From Alphaproteobacteria bacterium (GTDB lineage: Bacteria; Pseudomonadota; Alphaproteobacteria; UBA7887), in NCBI GenBank assembly GCA_030739735.1, contig JASLYQ010000024.1, forward strand, positions 2,501 through 40,842: a DNA stretch of 38,342 nucleotides, in the 5' to 3' direction. Shown one piece after another: positions 24,538 through 34,857 of this stretch. Below the pieces are notes generated by a model. The model was given only the letters and a program-made list of their open reading frames with translations, made no database searches and was not told the DNA's origin. The stretch's first letter is position 1. Every line of letters begins with the position of its first letter. The position numbers and the translations under genes were made by a program.

Positions 24538-25554
24538 CTAGAACGGCTCCTCGAGTCGCTTGGCCATATCTTCGATATTCTCCGGTGGCCAATCCGGTAT
24601 CTGCATGCCGAGATGCAGCCCCATATGCGCCAACACTTCCTTGATCTCGTTCAGGGATTTGCGGCCAAAGTTAGGTGTGCGCAGCATCTCGCCCTCGGTT
24701 TTCTGCACAAGATCGCCGATATAGATAATGTTGTCGTTCTTGAGGCAATTAGCCGAGCGCACGGATAGCTCAAGCTCGTCCACTTTGCGCAGCAGGTTAA
24801 CGTTAAAGGCGGGCTCGAGCACTTCTTCCTTGTCCGCGCTGATACTCGGCTCCTCGAAATTGATAAACAGCTGCATCTGGTCGGTGAGGATGCGCGCCGC
24901 TAGCGCCACCGCGTCCTCGGGCGTCACCGTGCCGTCGGTCTCGACCTGCATGGACAGCTTATCGTAGTCGGTGACCTGGCCGACGCGGGTGTTTTCGACC
25001 TTGTAGGAAGCCTTGTGCACCGGGCTATAGAGTGCATCCACTGGGATCAAGCCGATGGGCGCGTCGTCCGGTCGGTTCTGGCTTGCCGGCACGTACCCCT
25101 TGCCGCTTTCGACGGTCATCTCGAAATGAATGCTGGCGCCCTTGTCCAGGGTACAGATAACCACGTCTGGCGAAAGAATGTCGATGTCGTGGCCGGTCTC
25201 GATAGCCGCCGCGGTCACCTGCTTGGGGCCGGTAGCCTCAAGGGTGATGCGCTTCGGCCCATCGCCATGCATCTGCAAAGCCACGGTCTTAATGTTGAGA
25301 ACGATGTCGGTCACATCCTCCTGCACGCCAGCAATCGATGAGAACTCGTGTAAGACATTATCGATGCGTAAGGACGTGATGGCCGAGCCGCGCAGGCTGG
25401 ACAGCAGCACACGCCTGAGCGCATTCCCGAGGGTCAGCCCGAAGCCACGTTCGAGGGGCTCGGCCACGATCGTCGCCCGACGACCACGATCGCTTCCGGG
25501 CACCACCTCGAGATTGGTGGGCTTGATCAGTTCTTCCCAGTTCTTCTGAATCAC
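24538..25554 (-). CDS. rpoA: DNA-directed RNA polymerase subunit alpha
   Basis: RpoA assembles the polymerase core through its N-terminal domain (to about residue 230) and contacts UP-elements and activators through its C-terminal domain ('[20 protein letters not shown]'). The GTG at 25554 is chosen: it has 'AAGGA' at about seven bases, gives the usual '[12 protein letters not shown]' beginning and a 338-residue protein, the common alphaproteobacterial length. The in-frame ATG 18 bases upstream lacks a ribosome-binding site. A 147-base gap with a stable hairpin separates it from rpsK. Confidence 0.96.
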   Translation of the reverse strand: MIQKNWEELIKPTNLEVVPGSDRGRRATIVAEPLERGFGLTLGNALRRVLLSSLRGSAITSLRIDNVLHEFSSIAGVQEDVTDIVLNIKTVALQMHGDGPKRITLEATGPKQVTAAAIETGHDIDILSPDVVICTLDKGASIHFEMTVESGKGYVPASQNRPDDAPIGLIPVDALYSPVHKASYKVENTRVGQVTDYDKLSMQVETDGTVTPEDAVALAARILTDQMQLFINFEEPSISADKEEVLEPAFNVNLLRKVDELELSVRSANCLKNDNIIYIGDLVQKTEGEMLRTPNFGRKSLNEIKEVLAHMGLHLGMQIPDWPPENIEDMAKRLEEPF

Positions 25555-25657
25555 ACCGTAATCCTTACGCATCGAATGCGTTTCATGATGATCAAATCCA
25601 TCGAGTCATGCCCCGGCGCAGCCGATCCGCCGGCCCGCACTGTGACTTTAACTATTC

Positions 25658-25678
25658 GCGGCGGGCGAACCCGGCCGC
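25658..25678 (-). other. Hairpin in the rpsK-rpoA intergenic region
   Basis: On the minus-strand transcript GCGG, a bulged C, CGGG, a UUCG loop, CCCG and CCGC form an eight-pair GC-only stem. No T-tract follows, so it is not an intrinsic terminator. It may be an mRNA stability or processing element, or part of a leader controlling rpoA-rplQ. The rest of the 147-base gap shows no gene. Confidence 0.5.
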
Positions 25679-25701
25679 TGCCTTCTCAAGCGCACAAGGC
25701 C

Positions 25702-26094
25702 CTATACGCGCCGCCGCTTAGGTGGCCGGCAACCGTTATGCGGGATCGGTGTCACGTCGCGGATCGCAGTGATGGTGAAGCCCACCGTCTGCAACGCGCG
25801 TAGCGCCGATTCGCGGCCCGATCCCGGCCCGCGCACTTCGACCTCTAGGGTTTTCATGCCGTGCTCTGCGGCCTTGCGACCGGCCTCCTCTGCCGCCATT
25901 TGGGCAGCGTAAGGTGTCGACTTGCGCGATCCCTTAAAGCCCTGCGATCCCGCCGACGACCAGGCGATAGTATTGCCCTGAACATCAGTGATGGTGATCA
26001 GCGTGTTATTGAACGTTGCGCTGACATGCGCCACGCCAGAAATGATGTTCTTGCGTTCGCGGCGCTTGACGCGATCGCCGGTTTCTCTCGCCAT
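25702..26094 (-). CDS. rpsK: 30S ribosomal protein S11
   Basis: This 130-residue platform protein of the small subunit lines the E-site mRNA path with S7 and S18. The C-terminus '[17 protein letters not shown]' and the central '[20 protein letters not shown]' are diagnostic. It lies three bases after rpsM in the alpha operon. Confidence 0.97.
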   Translation of the reverse strand: MARETGDRVKRRERKNIISGVAHVSATFNNTLITITDVQGNTIAWSSAGSQGFKGSRKSTPYAAQMAAEEAGRKAAEHGMKTLEVEVRGPGSGRESALRALQTVGFTITAIRDVTPIPHNGCRPPKRRRV

Positions 26095-26097
26095 AGC

Positions 26098-26469
26098 TTA
26101 TACTTTTTTCTTACCAGTAACCGGACGAGCGCGGCCCTTGCGGGTCCGCGCGTTAGTGTGGGTGCGCTGCCCGCGCACCGGCAGACCGCGCCGGTGGCGG
26201 ATGCCGCGATAGCAGCCGAGATCCATCAGGCGCTTGATATCCATTGCCGTGGCGCGCCTCAAATCGCCTTCGACCCGGTACTCGCTATCGATGATCTCGC
26301 GCACCCGGCCGATCTCGCCCTCGGTTAAATCGTTGACCCGACGACCAGCCGGTAGGCCGGCCTTTTCGCAGATTTCACGCGCCTTTGTCCGGCCTATTCC
26401 GAAGACATAGGTCAGGGCTATTTGCACCCGCTTGTTAGTCGGAATGTTGACACCGGCAATACGCGCCAC
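26098..26469 (-). CDS. rpsM: 30S ribosomal protein S13
   Basis: This 123-residue head protein of the small subunit bridges to the large subunit and contacts P-site tRNA through its basic tail ('[14 protein letters not shown]'). '[20 protein letters not shown]' is the family signature. The start is GTG behind 'AGGGAGA'. It is the first gene after adk and has its own strong promoter and a structured leader. Confidence 0.97.
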   Translation of the reverse strand: MARIAGVNIPTNKRVQIALTYVFGIGRTKAREICEKAGLPAGRRVNDLTEGEIGRVREIIDSEYRVEGDLRRATAMDIKRLMDLGCYRGIRHRRGLPVRGQRTHTNARTRKGRARPVTGKKKV

Positions 26470-26485
26470 GAACCGATCTCCCTAT

Positions 26486-26515
26486 AAAAAACACGCCGCT
26501 GCTGACACCACGGCG
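26486..26515 (-). terminator. Hairpin with T6 tract in the rpsM leader
   Basis: On the minus strand 'CGCCG', a 12-base loop and 'CGGCG' are followed by 'TG' and six Ts. It lies between the rpsM promoter's start site and the rpsM ribosome-binding site. It could end read-through from the spc operon or attenuate the alpha operon. The stem is only five pairs, so confidence is moderate. Confidence 0.45.
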
Positions 26516-26533
26516 CACTCTTGAGAACCGCGG

Positions 26534-26561
26534 ATTATATGAGCAGATAGCCTCAAGTCAA
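26534..26561 (-). promoter_or_regulatory. Sigma70-type promoter for the rpsM-rpsK-rpoA-rplQ operon
   Basis: On the minus strand a -35 'TTGACT' (26561-26556, sharing the adk stop codon) and a perfect -10 'TATAAT' (26539-26534) are 16 bases apart. The predicted start lies near 26527, about 57 bases before the rpsM GTG. It would let the alpha operon be transcribed independently of the upstream S10-spc genes. Confidence 0.75.
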
Positions 26562-27217
26562 TGCCCACCGATATCAGCAAGCCGCTGTTCAATTTCCGCC
26601 GTCACCGCGTCGATGATAGCCATGCCGTCGATCGTCGTGAGCAGGCCCTGCTTGTCGTAATAGGGCAGCAGTAGCGCCGTCTCGGCATGATAGGTTTCAA
26701 GTCTTTCGCGCACCGTCTTAACATTGTCGTCTTTGCGGCGCTGAAAGCTGCTACCGTCGCAGGAATCACAGATACCCTCAACTTTGGTGGGCTTGGCGCT
26801 GTCATTGTAGCCGGCACCGCACTCGGCACAGGAAAACCGTCCGCCGATACGCGCCACCAGCGCGTCGTCGTCAACGCCGAAGGCTATCACCCGGTCAATT
26901 TTTATGTCGCGCCTAGCGAGCAACTCGTCCAGCGCCTCAGCCTGAGCCACGGTGCGCGGAAAGCCGTCAAGGATAAAGCCGCTAGCCATGTCTGGCTCAC
27001 CGAGACGGTCAGCGATGATGCCGATCACCACCTCATCGGGCACCAACTCGCCGGCTTCCATGATCGCCTTAGCGCGCTTGCCCACCTCGGTCTCCGCGGC
27101 CACCGCTGCGCGCAGCATGTCGCCAGTGGAGAGATGCACCAAGCCCTGTGAGTCGCGTAGGCGCTCAGCCTGGGTACCTTTGCCGCAGCCGGGTGGGCCG
27201 AACAAGATCAGCCTCAT
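26558..27217 (-). CDS. adk: Adenylate kinase with zinc-type LID
   Basis: The 219-residue enzyme interconverts ATP + AMP and 2 ADP. The P-loop 'GPPGCGKGT' is at 7-15, and the AMP-site motif 'LDGFPRT' is at about 83-89. The LID domain has four cysteines, C130-x2-C133 and C150-x2-C153, expected to bind structural zinc, unlike the zinc-free E. coli enzyme. The ATG overlaps the secY stop by four bases, the usual alphaproteobacterial placement between secY and rpsM. No rpmJ is present here. Confidence 0.96.
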   Translation of the reverse strand: MRLILFGPPGCGKGTQAERLRDSQGLVHLSTGDMLRAAVAAETEVGKRAKAIMEAGELVPDEVVIGIIADRLGEPDMASGFILDGFPRTVAQAEALDELLARRDIKIDRVIAFGVDDDALVARIGGRFSCAECGAGYNDSAKPTKVEGICDSCDGSSFQRRKDDNVKTVRERLETYHAETALLLPYYDKQGLLTTIDGMAIIDAVTAEIEQRLADIGGH

Positions 27218-28557
27218 CGCCTACGCCCCCGTAGCCGGCTCTTCTGGAGCAGACCCTCATATTGGTGCGCCAGTAGGTGCGACTGCACCTGGGCGACGAA
27301 GTCCATGGTCACGTTGACCACAATAAGCAAGCTGGTTCCGCCAAAGTAGAAAGGTACCGCATATTGCGAGATCAAGATTTCCGGAAGGATACAAACCGCA
27401 GAAAGATAGATGGCGCCGACCGTGGTCAGGCGCGTCAGCACATAGTCGATATATTCCGTTGTGTTTGCGCCCGGACGAATGCCCAGCAGAAAGCCGCCGT
27501 TCTTGCGCAGATTCTCCGCCGTATCCGCCGGGTTGAAAACCACGGCAGTATAGAAGAAGGCGAAGAAGACGATCAGCGAAATATAGAGCAGCAGATAGAG
27601 CGGCTGGCCACGCCCAACGTAGCTGGTAACCGCCGTCAGCCACTCCGGGCCCGTGCCCGCAGAAAAGCTCAGCGCCGTGATCGGCAGCAGTAGCAGAGAG
27701 CTTGCGAAGATCGGCGGGATGACGCCGGCAGTGTTCAGCTTCAGCGGCAGATGTGAGCTTTCGCCACCGAACATGCGGTTGCCCACCTGACGTTTGGGAT
27801 ATTGCACCACGAGGCGTCGCTGGGCCCGCTCAATGAAAACGATGAAGGCGATCACGGCAACCGCCATGACCATCAGGAAGACAATAAACACAACCGGCAG
27901 AGCACCGGTGCGCCCGAGCTCCAAGGTGCTAACGAGCGCGCGAGGCAGCTCCGCCACGATGCCCGCCATGATGATTAGCGAGATACCGTTACCGACGCCG
28001 CGCGCCGTGATCTGCTCGCCGAGCCACATCAGAAAGATAGTGCCACAAGTAAGCGTGACAACGGTGGTAAAGCGAAAGCCGAGTCCGGGATCGATTACCG
28101 CGCTGCCTTGGTTCGAGGTCATGCCCTCGAGCCCAACCGCGATGCCCATGGCCTGGAGTGCCGCCAGAACGACGGTGCCGTAGCGCGTAAACTGAGTGAT
28201 CTTGCGCCGTCCCGACTCGCCCTCTTTCTTCCATTGTTCCAAGGTCGGCGAGACCGTGGTCAGCAGCTGGATCATAATCGAGGCCGAGATATACGGCATG
28301 ATGTTGAGGGCGAAGATAGTCATCCGCCCCAAAGCACCGCCCGCGAACATGTTGAACATGCCAAGGATACCGCCGGCCTGTTGACTGAAGATGTCATCGA
28401 GGATGACCGGGTCGACGCCCGGAATCGGAATGTAGGTGCCGAGCCGATAGACTATCAGCGCCCCCACCGTGAACCAGAGGCGTTTCTTAAGTTCGGTCGC
28501 TTTGGCAAGAGCGCCAAAATTGAACTGGGCAGCAAGCTGCTCGGCCGCCGATGCCAT
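27214..28557 (-). CDS. secY: Preprotein translocase subunit SecY
   Basis: The 447-residue channel-forming subunit of SecYEG spans the inner membrane about ten times. Diagnostic segments are '[12 protein letters not shown]' near the N-terminus, '[18 protein letters not shown]', '[13 protein letters not shown]' and the ribosome/SecA-contacting '[15 protein letters not shown]'. It follows rplO by 41 bases and overlaps adk by four. Confidence 0.97.
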   Translation of the reverse strand: MASAAEQLAAQFNFGALAKATELKKRLWFTVGALIVYRLGTYIPIPGVDPVILDDIFSQQAGGILGMFNMFAGGALGRMTIFALNIMPYISASIMIQLLTTVSPTLEQWKKEGESGRRKITQFTRYGTVVLAALQAMGIAVGLEGMTSNQGSAVIDPGLGFRFTTVVTLTCGTIFLMWLGEQITARGVGNGISLIIMAGIVAELPRALVSTLELGRTGALPVVFIVFLMVMAVAVIAFIVFIERAQRRLVVQYPKRQVGNRMFGGESSHLPLKLNTAGVIPPIFASSLLLLPITALSFSAGTGPEWLTAVTSYVGRGQPLYLLLYISLIVFFAFFYTAVVFNPADTAENLRKNGGFLLGIRPGANTTEYIDYVLTRLTTVGAIYLSAVCILPEILISQYAVPFYFGGTSLLIVVNVTMDFVAQVQSHLLAHQYEGLLQKSRLRGRRR

Positions 28558-28598
28558 GGTCTATCCCTCAGGCTCTACGCGGTTTCGCGCGGTCTTGG

Positions 28599-29084
28599 TC
28601 AGGCGCCACCCTCAGCAGCCTTATCGGCGCCAAGGATGGTAATCGTTCCGCCCGCCTTCTCGACCGCAGCCGCCGCGGCTTTCGAGGCACCGGCAACCGT
28701 GATCGCAAGCTTGGCCTCGAGCGTGCCATTGCCGAGCAAGCGAATTCCATCCCGGATATGGGTGACGACCCCCGCCAACTTCAAGGCCTCTGCCGTCACC
28801 GGCACCTCGGCCTCAAGCTTGCCGGCATCCACAGCCTGCTGCAAGCGGCCGAGATTTACCACCACATAGCGCTTGGCAAAAATGTTGTTAAAACCGCGCT
28901 TTGGCAGGCGTCTGTCGAGCGGCATCTGACCGCCCTCAAAGCCCTTGATGGCAACGCCACTGCGTGACTTCTGGCCTTTCATGCCACGGCCGCCAGTATT
29001 ACCCTTACCCGAGCCGATACCGCGCCCGACGCGGGTCCGCTCACGTCGCGAGCCATCATGGTCCCGGATTTCGTTAAGCTTCAT
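28599..29084 (-). CDS. rplO: 50S ribosomal protein L15
   Basis: L15 (161 residues here) stabilises 23S rRNA late in large-subunit assembly. The N-terminal extension '[20 protein letters not shown]' threads into rRNA and is diagnostic. The ATG at 29084 follows 'GGAGGAAAG' at ideal spacing and gives '[11 protein letters not shown]'; a frame beginning seven codons earlier lacks such a site. The C-terminus ends with an Ala/Gly-rich tail. Confidence 0.96.
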   Translation of the reverse strand: MKLNEIRDHDGSRRERTRVGRGIGSGKGNTGGRGMKGQKSRSGVAIKGFEGGQMPLDRRLPKRGFNNIFAKRYVVVNLGRLQQAVDAGKLEAEVPVTAEALKLAGVVTHIRDGIRLLGNGTLEAKLAITVAGASKAAAAAVEKAGGTITILGADKAAEGGA

Positions 29085-29101
29085 CGTCTTTCCTCCGACG
29101 C

Positions 29102-29308
29102 TCAACCAGCATCCTCGACCCGCACAAAGTGCTGGACCTTGGTGATCATGCCGCGCACAGCCGGCGTATCCTCAAGCTCGCGGGTACGATGCATCTTGTT
29201 CAGTCCCAGCCCGACAAGGGTCTGGCGTTGGTCGCGCCGACGTCCAATGGGGCTGCCAACTTGGGTTACTCTCAGGCGCCCTGCGGCGGCCTTCTTCTTT
29301 GCTGCCAT
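29102..29308 (-). CDS. rpmD: 50S ribosomal protein L30
   Basis: This small 68-residue large-subunit protein has the core '[20 protein letters not shown]' and '[20 protein letters not shown]', typical of bacterial L30. A short Lys/Ala-rich N-terminal extension ('[10 protein letters not shown]') precedes it. It lies between rpsE and rplO as in other spc operons. Confidence 0.96.
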   Translation of the reverse strand: MAAKKKAAAGRLRVTQVGSPIGRRRDQRQTLVGLGLNKMHRTRELEDTPAVRGMITKVQHFVRVEDAG

Positions 29309-29317
29309 CTTTGCCCC

Positions 29318-29893
29318 CTACTCCATCGCCGCCGCCGGCTCAACGTCGTCGCGGCGGCCAACCAGATCGCTCACCTTCTTACCGCGCTTGTTGGCGATCA
29401 TGCGCGGCGAGCGCATGCGCCCTAAAGCCTCAAAGGTGGCCCGGATCATGTTGTGCGGGTTAGAGGTGCCGATCGACTTGGTCACAACATCCTGTACGCC
29501 AAGAGTCTCGAAAACGGCACGCATCGGCCCGCCTGCGATAATGCCAGTACCAGGAGGTGCTGCACGCAACACCACGCGCCCGGCACCGTAGTGGCCCGTG
29601 GTATCGTGATGCAGTGTGCGGCCCTCGCGCAGCGGCACGCGGATAAGTTTGCGCTTGGCCTGCTCGGTCGCCTTGCGAATAGCCTCCGGCACTTCGCGGG
29701 CCTTGCCGCTGCCGAAGCCAACCCGACCGCGCCCATCACCGACCACCACCAGGGCCGCGAAGCCGAAGCGACGGCCGCCCTTGACCACCTTGGCGACACG
29801 ATTGATGCTAACCAGCTTGTCGGAAAGGTCGGATTCGGCCTCTTCCTTGCGATTGTAGCGGCGTCTGCCGCGCCGATTCTCGTTTCTCGCCAT
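29318..29893 (-). CDS. rpsE: 30S ribosomal protein S5
   Basis: S5 (191 residues) lies near the mRNA entry site and influences decoding accuracy. The double-stranded-RNA-binding-like N-terminal domain has '[19 protein letters not shown]'. The C-terminal domain has '[18 protein letters not shown]'. A basic N-terminal extension and an acidic C-terminal tail make it longer than the E. coli protein (167). Confidence 0.97.
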   Translation of the reverse strand: MARNENRRGRRRYNRKEEAESDLSDKLVSINRVAKVVKGGRRFGFAALVVVGDGRGRVGFGSGKAREVPEAIRKATEQAKRKLIRVPLREGRTLHHDTTGHYGAGRVVLRAAPPGTGIIAGGPMRAVFETLGVQDVVTKSIGTSNPHNMIRATFEALGRMRSPRMIANKRGKKVSDLVGRRDDVEPAAAME

Positions 29894-29911
29894 GCTTAGC
29901 TACCGCCTTGC

Positions 29912-30274
29912 CTAAAACTCGAGACCGCCCTCGCGTGCGGCCTCCGCCAGCGCACGCACGCGCCCGTGATAGATATATCCGCCCCGATCGAAAACCACCT
30001 GAGAGATACCTGCTGCCTTAGCGCGCTCCGCGATCAGCGCACCGACCGCTTTCGCTGCCGCAATATTGTCACCGCCCTTGACCGTGCCGCGCAAGTCCTT
30101 GTCCAGCGTCGACGCGGCAGCCACCGTGCGGCCCTCTCCATCCTCAATCACCTGGACATAGATATTCTTGCCCGAACGGAACACCGACAGCCGCGGCCGC
30201 CCGTCCGCTGCCTTACGGACCTGATAGCGGTTGCGCCGCCGCCGCCGGTCCATCAGTACCCTTGATTTATTCAT
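29912..30274 (-). CDS. rplR: 50S ribosomal protein L18
   Basis: L18 (120 residues) binds 5S rRNA and joins the central protuberance. '[20 protein letters not shown]' at the N-terminus and '[20 protein letters not shown]' at the C-terminus are diagnostic. It lies between rplF and rpsE in the spc operon. Confidence 0.97.
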   Translation of the reverse strand: MNKSRVLMDRRRRRNRYQVRKAADGRPRLSVFRSGKNIYVQVIEDGEGRTVAAASTLDKDLRGTVKGGDNIAAAKAVGALIAERAKAAGISQVVFDRGGYIYHGRVRALAEAAREGGLEF

Positions 30275-30285
30275 CGCTCGCGCCC

Positions 30286-30819
30286 TTACTTCTTCTTACC
30301 TTCTTTGCGGCGAACATATTCGTCCGAATAGCGCACGCCCTTGCCGTTAAAAGGCTCGGGCTTGCGCAGCCGCCTAATCTCCGCGGCCATCTCACCAACC
30401 CGCTGCTTGTCGATGCCATTCACCGTGATCTCGGTCGGCTGTTCACAGATGATCTTGAGATCGCCCGGGATGGCCAGCTTGATCTCATGGCTATAGCCGA
30501 GCTGTAGGCTAAGAAAATCTCCGTCGGCGGCCGCGCGATAACCAACGCCCGTGATGGCCAGTGAACGCGAAAATCCTTCAGACACACCAGTAACCATGTT
30601 GTTGACCAACGATCGGGACAGGCCCCACATAGCTCGCGAACGCCGGCCGTTCCCACGCGGAGAGACGCGGATGCCGGCATCCTCGTGGGCAACTTCAACC
30701 TCGTCGGCAAGCGTTCGAGAAAGCTCGCCCAGCTTGCCTTTGACGGTCACCATCTGCCCGGCTACCGCTACTTCGACGCCATCGGGAATGGCAACCGGAT
30801 GTTTACCAATACGAGACAC
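30286..30819 (-). CDS. rplF: 50S ribosomal protein L6
   Basis: L6 (177 residues) sits near the GTPase-associated region and contacts helix 97 of 23S rRNA. It is a duplicated domain protein with N-terminal '[17 protein letters not shown]' and the C-terminal signature '[20 protein letters not shown]'. It lies nine bases after rpsH. Confidence 0.97.
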   Translation of the reverse strand: MSRIGKHPVAIPDGVEVAVAGQMVTVKGKLGELSRTLADEVEVAHEDAGIRVSPRGNGRRSRAMWGLSRSLVNNMVTGVSEGFSRSLAITGVGYRAAADGDFLSLQLGYSHEIKLAIPGDLKIICEQPTEITVNGIDKQRVGEMAAEIRRLRKPEPFNGKGVRYSDEYVRRKEGKKK

Positions 30820-30828
30820 GGCACGCTC

Positions 30829-31227
30829 CTAAAATACTTCGCATAGCACTTCGCCACCAACATTAGCGTCGCGGGCCTCGTTGTCGGACATCACGCCGCG
30901 CGGCGTCGACAGGATCGATATGCCGAGCCCGTTATAGAACCGCGGCAAATCCTTGACCGCCGAATAGACCCGCCGGCCCGGCTTGGACACGCGGCTAATC
31001 TCCTGAATAACCGGCGTGCCTTCATGATACTTGAGATCGATCTCGATATGCGGCTTGGCAGCAACATCGTCGAGGCGACGATAGCCTCGGATATAACCTT
31101 CCTTTTCCAGCACTTCGAGCACGTTCGTCCGCAGCCGTGATTCCGGGCAACGCACACTGCGTTTACCCACCATCTGGCCATTGCGGATGCGTGTGAGCAT
31201 ATCGCCGAGGGGATCGCTCATGGTCAT
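30829..31227 (-). CDS. rpsH: 30S ribosomal protein S8
   Basis: S8 (132 residues) binds the central domain of 16S rRNA early in assembly and is the spc-operon repressor in E. coli. The ATG at 31227 gives '[20 protein letters not shown]' behind 'GAGGAGG'. A much longer frame beginning at 31422 runs antiparallel-shadowed through rpsN and is not coding. The C-terminal '[20 protein letters not shown]' is diagnostic. Confidence 0.96.
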   Translation of the reverse strand: MTMSDPLGDMLTRIRNGQMVGKRSVRCPESRLRTNVLEVLEKEGYIRGYRRLDDVAAKPHIEIDLKYHEGTPVIQEISRVSKPGRRVYSAVKDLPRFYNGLGISILSTPRGVMSDNEARDANVGGEVLCEVF

Positions 31228-31240
31228 CGTCGCGTCCTCC

Positions 31241-31546
31241 TCACCAACTCGCCTTGACCATTCCGGGAACTTCACCACCCGACGCCAGCTGGCGCAAGGC
31301 GATACGAGAGAGCTTGAGCTTGCGGTAATAGCCCCGCGGCCGCCCGGAAAACTCGCAGCGATTACGAATTCTCGTTGCCGACCCGTCGCGCGGCAGCGAA
31401 GCCAACGCCAGACGAGCGGCAAACTGTTCTTCCATGGGCGCGGACTTATCCCGCGCCTTGGCTTTCAAGGCCCCGCGCTTGGCGGCATACTTGGAAACCG
31501 TCTTGCGCACTTTCTTGTTTCGTTCGATAGCGCTTCGTTTGGCCAT
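31241..31546 (-). CDS. rpsN: 30S ribosomal protein S14 (zinc-free form)
   Basis: This head protein of the small subunit has 101 residues from the ATG at 31546 ('[17 protein letters not shown]'). It is the long, cysteine-poor form without the two CxxC zinc pairs. '[20 protein letters not shown]' is the signature. The start follows rplE by about 35 bases. Confidence 0.96.
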   Translation of the reverse strand: MAKRSAIERNKKVRKTVSKYAAKRGALKAKARDKSAPMEEQFAARLALASLPRDGSATRIRNRCEFSGRPRGYYRKLKLSRIALRQLASGGEVPGMVKASW

Positions 31547-31580
31547 TATTCGAACAACCTCCAATCCTCTCCGAGACGAT

Positions 31581-32138
31581 TTAGCCCAGCCATTGAGCTT
31601 GAGCGGCAAAGGGCATATCGAAACCCTTCAGCAGAGCCCGCGCTTCGGCGTCGGTCTCGGCGGTAGTAACGATGATGATATCCAGCCCGCGCACCTCATC
31701 GACCGTGTCGTAGTCGATCTCTGGAAACACGATCTGCTCCTTCAAGCCCAGAGCGTAGTTTCCGCGGCCATCGAAGCTGTTGGCGGATACACCACGAAAA
31801 TCGCGCACACGAGGCAGCGCCACGGTAACCAGGCGATCAAGAAACTCGAACATGCGGTCACGGCGTAGTGTCGCTTTACAGCCCACGATCATGCCTTCGC
31901 GCAGCTTGAAGTTCGCAATCGACTTCTTGGCCTTGGTAAGAATGGGTTTCTGGCCGGCTATCGCCATCAAATCTGTCTCCGCACCCTTGATCAGCTTGCT
32001 ATCGCGCGCCGCTTCGCCAACGCCCATGTTGACAACGATCTTGCTGAGGCGCGGGATCTCCATCGGATTGGTGTAGCCGAACTCTTCCTGCAAGGCCGGT
32101 CGCACGGTGGTCTGGTAGTGCTCTTGCAATCGGGTCAT
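31581..32138 (-). CDS. rplE: 50S ribosomal protein L5
   Basis: L5 (185 residues) binds 5S rRNA and contacts P-site tRNA. The ATG at 32138 gives '[20 protein letters not shown]' behind 'GAGGAGG'. '[20 protein letters not shown]' and '[20 protein letters not shown]' are diagnostic. A longer frame starting at 32390 overlaps rplX and is rejected. Confidence 0.97.
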   Translation of the reverse strand: MTRLQEHYQTTVRPALQEEFGYTNPMEIPRLSKIVVNMGVGEAARDSKLIKGAETDLMAIAGQKPILTKAKKSIANFKLREGMIVGCKATLRRDRMFEFLDRLVTVALPRVRDFRGVSANSFDGRGNYALGLKEQIVFPEIDYDTVDEVRGLDIIIVTTAETDAEARALLKGFDMPFAAQAQWLG

Positions 32139-32148
32139 GACCGCCTCC

Positions 32149-32472
32149 TCAGCGATCCACAATTTCGCCAGAACGCTTGGCGAAACGGACCTTGCGGCCA
32201 TCCTCGATGGTGCGGTAGCCAATTCGTGTCGGCTTACCGTCCTTCGGATCGGCGATGGCCAGATTGGAGATGTGCAACGTCGCTTCCTTCTCCATGATTC
32301 CGCCCGGCGATATCTGGCTCGGCCGGGTGTGCCGCTTGATGATGTTGACACCGCGCACCAGAACCCGACGGTCCTTGCGATGCACCGCAATCACCTCGCC
32401 ACTCTTGCCCTTCTCGCGTCCAGCAAGAACGACCACGGTGTCACCCTTCTTGATTTTGAACTTGGCCGCCAT
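32149..32472 (-). CDS. rplX: 50S ribosomal protein L24
   Basis: L24 (107 residues) initiates large-subunit assembly and lies near the tunnel exit. It has a KOW motif '[20 protein letters not shown]' and '[15 protein letters not shown]'. Its start shares a base with the rplN stop (TGATG). Confidence 0.97.
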   Translation of the reverse strand: MAAKFKIKKGDTVVVLAGREKGKSGEVIAVHRKDRRVLVRGVNIIKRHTRPSQISPGGIMEKEATLHISNLAIADPKDGKPTRIGYRTIEDGRKVRFAKRSGEIVDR

Positions 32473-32840
32473 CAGAGGACCTCCGGAGCGAGCGAGACGA
32501 TGCGCATAAACTGCTTGCTCCTAAGCTCGCGCGTCACCGGCCCAAAAATACGTGTGCCGATGGGCTCACCCTCATGGCTGATCAGCACCGCGGCATTGTT
32601 GTCAAAACGAATAGCGCTGCCGTCAGGGCGACGAATCTCCTTTGCCGTGCGAACGATGACCGCACGGTGGATATCGCCCTTCTTAACCCGGCCACGGGGG
32701 ATCGCCTCCTTGACCGAGACGACGATGACATCGCCGACCGAAGCAGTCCTGCGGCCCGTTCCACCCAGCACCTTGATGCACTGCACCCGGCGGGCGCCAG
32801 AGTTGTCGGCGACGTCCAGGTTGGTTTGCATCTGAATCAT
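32472..32840 (-). CDS. rplN: 50S ribosomal protein L14
   Basis: L14 (122 residues) forms an intersubunit bridge and is the docking site of silencing factor RsfS. '[20 protein letters not shown]' and '[14 protein letters not shown]' are diagnostic. A 52-base gap precedes it after rpsQ, the classical S10/spc boundary; I see no convincing promoter in that gap. Confidence 0.97.
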   Translation of the reverse strand: MIQMQTNLDVADNSGARRVQCIKVLGGTGRRTASVGDVIVVSVKEAIPRGRVKKGDIHRAVIVRTAKEIRRPDGSAIRFDNNAAVLISHEGEPIGTRIFGPVTRELRSKQFMRIVSLAPEVL

Positions 32841-32892
32841 GGCGACTCTTTCTCTTGATCCGATTCGTACGTCGGAAGGTCAGGCAGCGGGC

Positions 32893-33129
32893 TCAGGTGC
32901 CCTCAGCCACAACCTCCCAGGTCTTGCGCTTGGAGATCGGCCGACATTCGCGAATGCGCACCTGATCACCAGCCTTGTGCTGGTTCTCGGGATCGTGCAC
33001 CGCCAAGGTCTTCGATCGCCGCACGAACTTCTTGTACATTGGATGCTTGAAGCGGCGCTCGACGCGGACCACCAGCGTCTTATCGCCGGAATCGCTGACC
33101 ACTGTGCCCTGAAGCGTACGTTTTGCCAT
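32893..33129 (-). CDS. rpsQ: 30S ribosomal protein S17
   Basis: S17 (78 residues) is a primary 16S rRNA-binding OB-fold protein. '[20 protein letters not shown]' and the tail '[15 protein letters not shown]' are diagnostic. It lies five bases after rpmC and ends the S10 gene group. Confidence 0.97.
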   Translation of the reverse strand: MAKRTLQGTVVSDSGDKTLVVRVERRFKHPMYKKFVRRSKTLAVHDPENQHKAGDQVRIRECRPISKRKTWEVVAEGT

Positions 33130-33134
33130 CTTTG

Positions 33135-33341
33135 CTAAGCCTCGCTTGCGGCAGCGCGCTCGCGCTCGCCGAGAATGCTACGGATGCGCGCGATATCACG
33201 ACGCACCTGACGCACCCGCGCCGTGTTCTCGAGCTGGCCAGTGGCCCGCTGGAAGCGCAGGTTGAACTGCTCCTTTTTCAGCTCAACAAGCTGACCGGAC
33301 AGCTCGTCTTCCGACTTGGCACGCATTTCCATTACACTCAT
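33135..33341 (-). CDS. rpmC: 50S ribosomal protein L29
   Basis: L29 (68 residues) is a helical hairpin at the polypeptide exit, near the docking site for trigger factor and SRP. '[20 protein letters not shown]' and '[16 protein letters not shown]' are diagnostic. Its ATG overlaps the rplP stop by four bases. Confidence 0.96.
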   Translation of the reverse strand: MSVMEMRAKSEDELSGQLVELKKEQFNLRFQRATGQLENTARVRQVRRDIARIRSILGERERAAASEA

Positions 33342-33763
33342 TGTTTGTCCTCAGCGCCGACGCGACTCACGAAACGTGTGCGCATTGGAAGCTTCGCCGC
33401 CCCCAGTTCGAAGGCCATGCGAGCGAGCTCTGGCGGCACGCCGTCCAGCTCAAACATGATGCGGCCTGGCTTCACACGCGCCATCCAGAACTCGGGCGTA
33501 CCCTTGCCCTTACCCATCCGAACCTCGGTAGGCTTCTTGCTGACCGGCACATCGGGAAAGATACGGACCCACATGCGTCCAGCACGCTTGATATGGCGGG
33601 TAATGGCGCGGCGCGCGGCCTCGATTTGGCGCGCAGTCACACGCGCCGGCTCTACCGCCTTAAGACCGTAAACGCCGAAATTCAGCGACGTCCCGCCTTT
33701 GGCGAGGCCGTGCAGACGCCCTTTTTGGGCCTTGCGGTATTTAGTTCTCTTGGGGCTCAGCAT
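33338..33763 (-). CDS. rplP: 50S ribosomal protein L16
   Basis: L16 (141 residues) organises the A-site of the large subunit. The ATG at 33763 gives the standard '[20 protein letters not shown]'; a GTG one codon earlier is ignored. '[17 protein letters not shown]' is replaced here by '[20 protein letters not shown]', a normal C-terminal region. Confidence 0.96.
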   Translation of the reverse strand: MLSPKRTKYRKAQKGRLHGLAKGGTSLNFGVYGLKAVEPARVTARQIEAARRAITRHIKRAGRMWVRIFPDVPVSKKPTEVRMGKGKGTPEFWMARVKPGRIMFELDGVPPELARMAFELGAAKLPMRTRFVSRVGAEDKQ

Positions 33764-33793
33764 CACACTCGTCCTTGTTCGTCTTCCTCAACC

Positions 33794-34474
33794 TCAAGCC
33801 TGTGCGCCTTGGGCCTCGGCGCGGCGGCGATCCTCGGCCATGGGGTCGTTCTCCATGATGTCGCCCTTGAACACCCAGACCTTGACACCGCACGTGCCAT
33901 AGGCTGTGAGCGCCGTGGCGGTGCCGTAATCGACGTCCGCGCGCAAAGTATGCAGGGGTACACGGCCCTCGCGATACCACTCTGTGCGCGCTATCTCGGC
34001 ACCGCCGAGACGGCCGCCGCAATTGATGCGGATACCGAGCGCGCCAAGGCGCATCGCTGACTGCACCGCCCGCTTCATAGCGCGTCGAAAAGCCACGCGT
34101 CGCTCAAGTTGCTGGGCAATATTGTCGGCTACCAAACAGGCGTCGATCTCGGGTTTGCGGATCTCGACGATGTTGATGTGAACCTCGCTATCAGTCAGCT
34201 TGGAGACGTCCTGGCGAAGTTTCTCGATGTCCGCACCCTTCTTGCCGATGACGACGCCGGGCCGCGCCGTGTGGATGGTCACACGCGCCTTCTTGGCCGG
34301 GCGTTCAATGACCACGCGCGCCACACCGGCCTGGCTCAGCCGCTTGGTCAGGTACTCGCGGATGCGCAGATCTTCGTGCAATAGCTCACCGTAGCTCTCG
34401 TCCGCGTACCAGCGCGAATCCCAGGTCCGGTTAATACCCAACCGAAGGCCGATTGGATTGACTTTCTGACCCAT
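33794..34474 (-). CDS. rpsC: 30S ribosomal protein S3
   Basis: S3 (226 residues) lines the mRNA entry tunnel and supports helicase activity. The N-terminal KH domain has '[20 protein letters not shown]'. The C-terminal domain has '[20 protein letters not shown]' and '[20 protein letters not shown]'. It lies two bases after rplV. Confidence 0.97.
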   Translation of the reverse strand: MGQKVNPIGLRLGINRTWDSRWYADESYGELLHEDLRIREYLTKRLSQAGVARVVIERPAKKARVTIHTARPGVVIGKKGADIEKLRQDVSKLTDSEVHINIVEIRKPEIDACLVADNIAQQLERRVAFRRAMKRAVQSAMRLGALGIRINCGGRLGGAEIARTEWYREGRVPLHTLRADVDYGTATALTAYGTCGVKVWVFKGDIMENDPMAEDRRRAEAQGAQA

Positions 34475-34476
34475 GA

Positions 34477-34854
34477 TCAGTCCTCTTCGTGCTCGCGGAC
34501 AACCACCGTCAGGCGGCTGAAGGGCTTGACAATCCTGCCCATGCGTCCGCGCGCACGCGGACGCCAGCGGCGCATGGTCATCGACTTCCCGACATAGGCC
34601 TCGGCCACATAGAGCCGGTCTACATCAAGATCGTGATTGTTCTCGGCATTAGCGATCGCCGACTGCAATACCTTGCGCACGTCGTCGGCAATGCGGCGAC
34701 GCGAAAAGGCCAGGGTGGCAAGTGCGCTTTCGGCGGATTCTCCACGAATGCTCTGAGCCACTAGGTTCAGTTTTTGCGGGCTGGTACGCAGCATGCGCGC
34801 CATCGCCATCGCTTCGTTTTCCGCTAGGCGGCGGGGTACGCTTTTCTTGCCCAT
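34477..34854 (-). CDS. rplV: 50S ribosomal protein L22
   Basis: L22 (125 residues) has a long loop that lines the exit tunnel ('[20 protein letters not shown]'), a known macrolide-resistance site. The core helix region is '[20 protein letters not shown]'. It lies three bases after rpsS. Confidence 0.97.
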   Translation of the reverse strand: MGKKSVPRRLAENEAMAMARMLRTSPQKLNLVAQSIRGESAESALATLAFSRRRIADDVRKVLQSAIANAENNHDLDVDRLYVAEAYVGKSMTMRRWRPRARGRMGRIVKPFSRLTVVVREHEED

Positions 34855-34857
34855 AGC

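Noticed and set aside
25555-25572. ATG 18 bases upstream as the rpoA start
   Set aside because: There is no ribosome-binding site for it, while the GTG at 25554 has AAGGA at good spacing and gives the usual 338-residue protein.
31228-31422. N-terminal extension of rpsH
   Set aside because: It lies wholly within rpsN in another frame; the ATG at 31227 has a strong ribosome-binding site and the standard S8 beginning.
32139-32390. N-terminal extension of rplE
   Set aside because: It overlaps rplX in another frame; the normal L5 start is at 32138.
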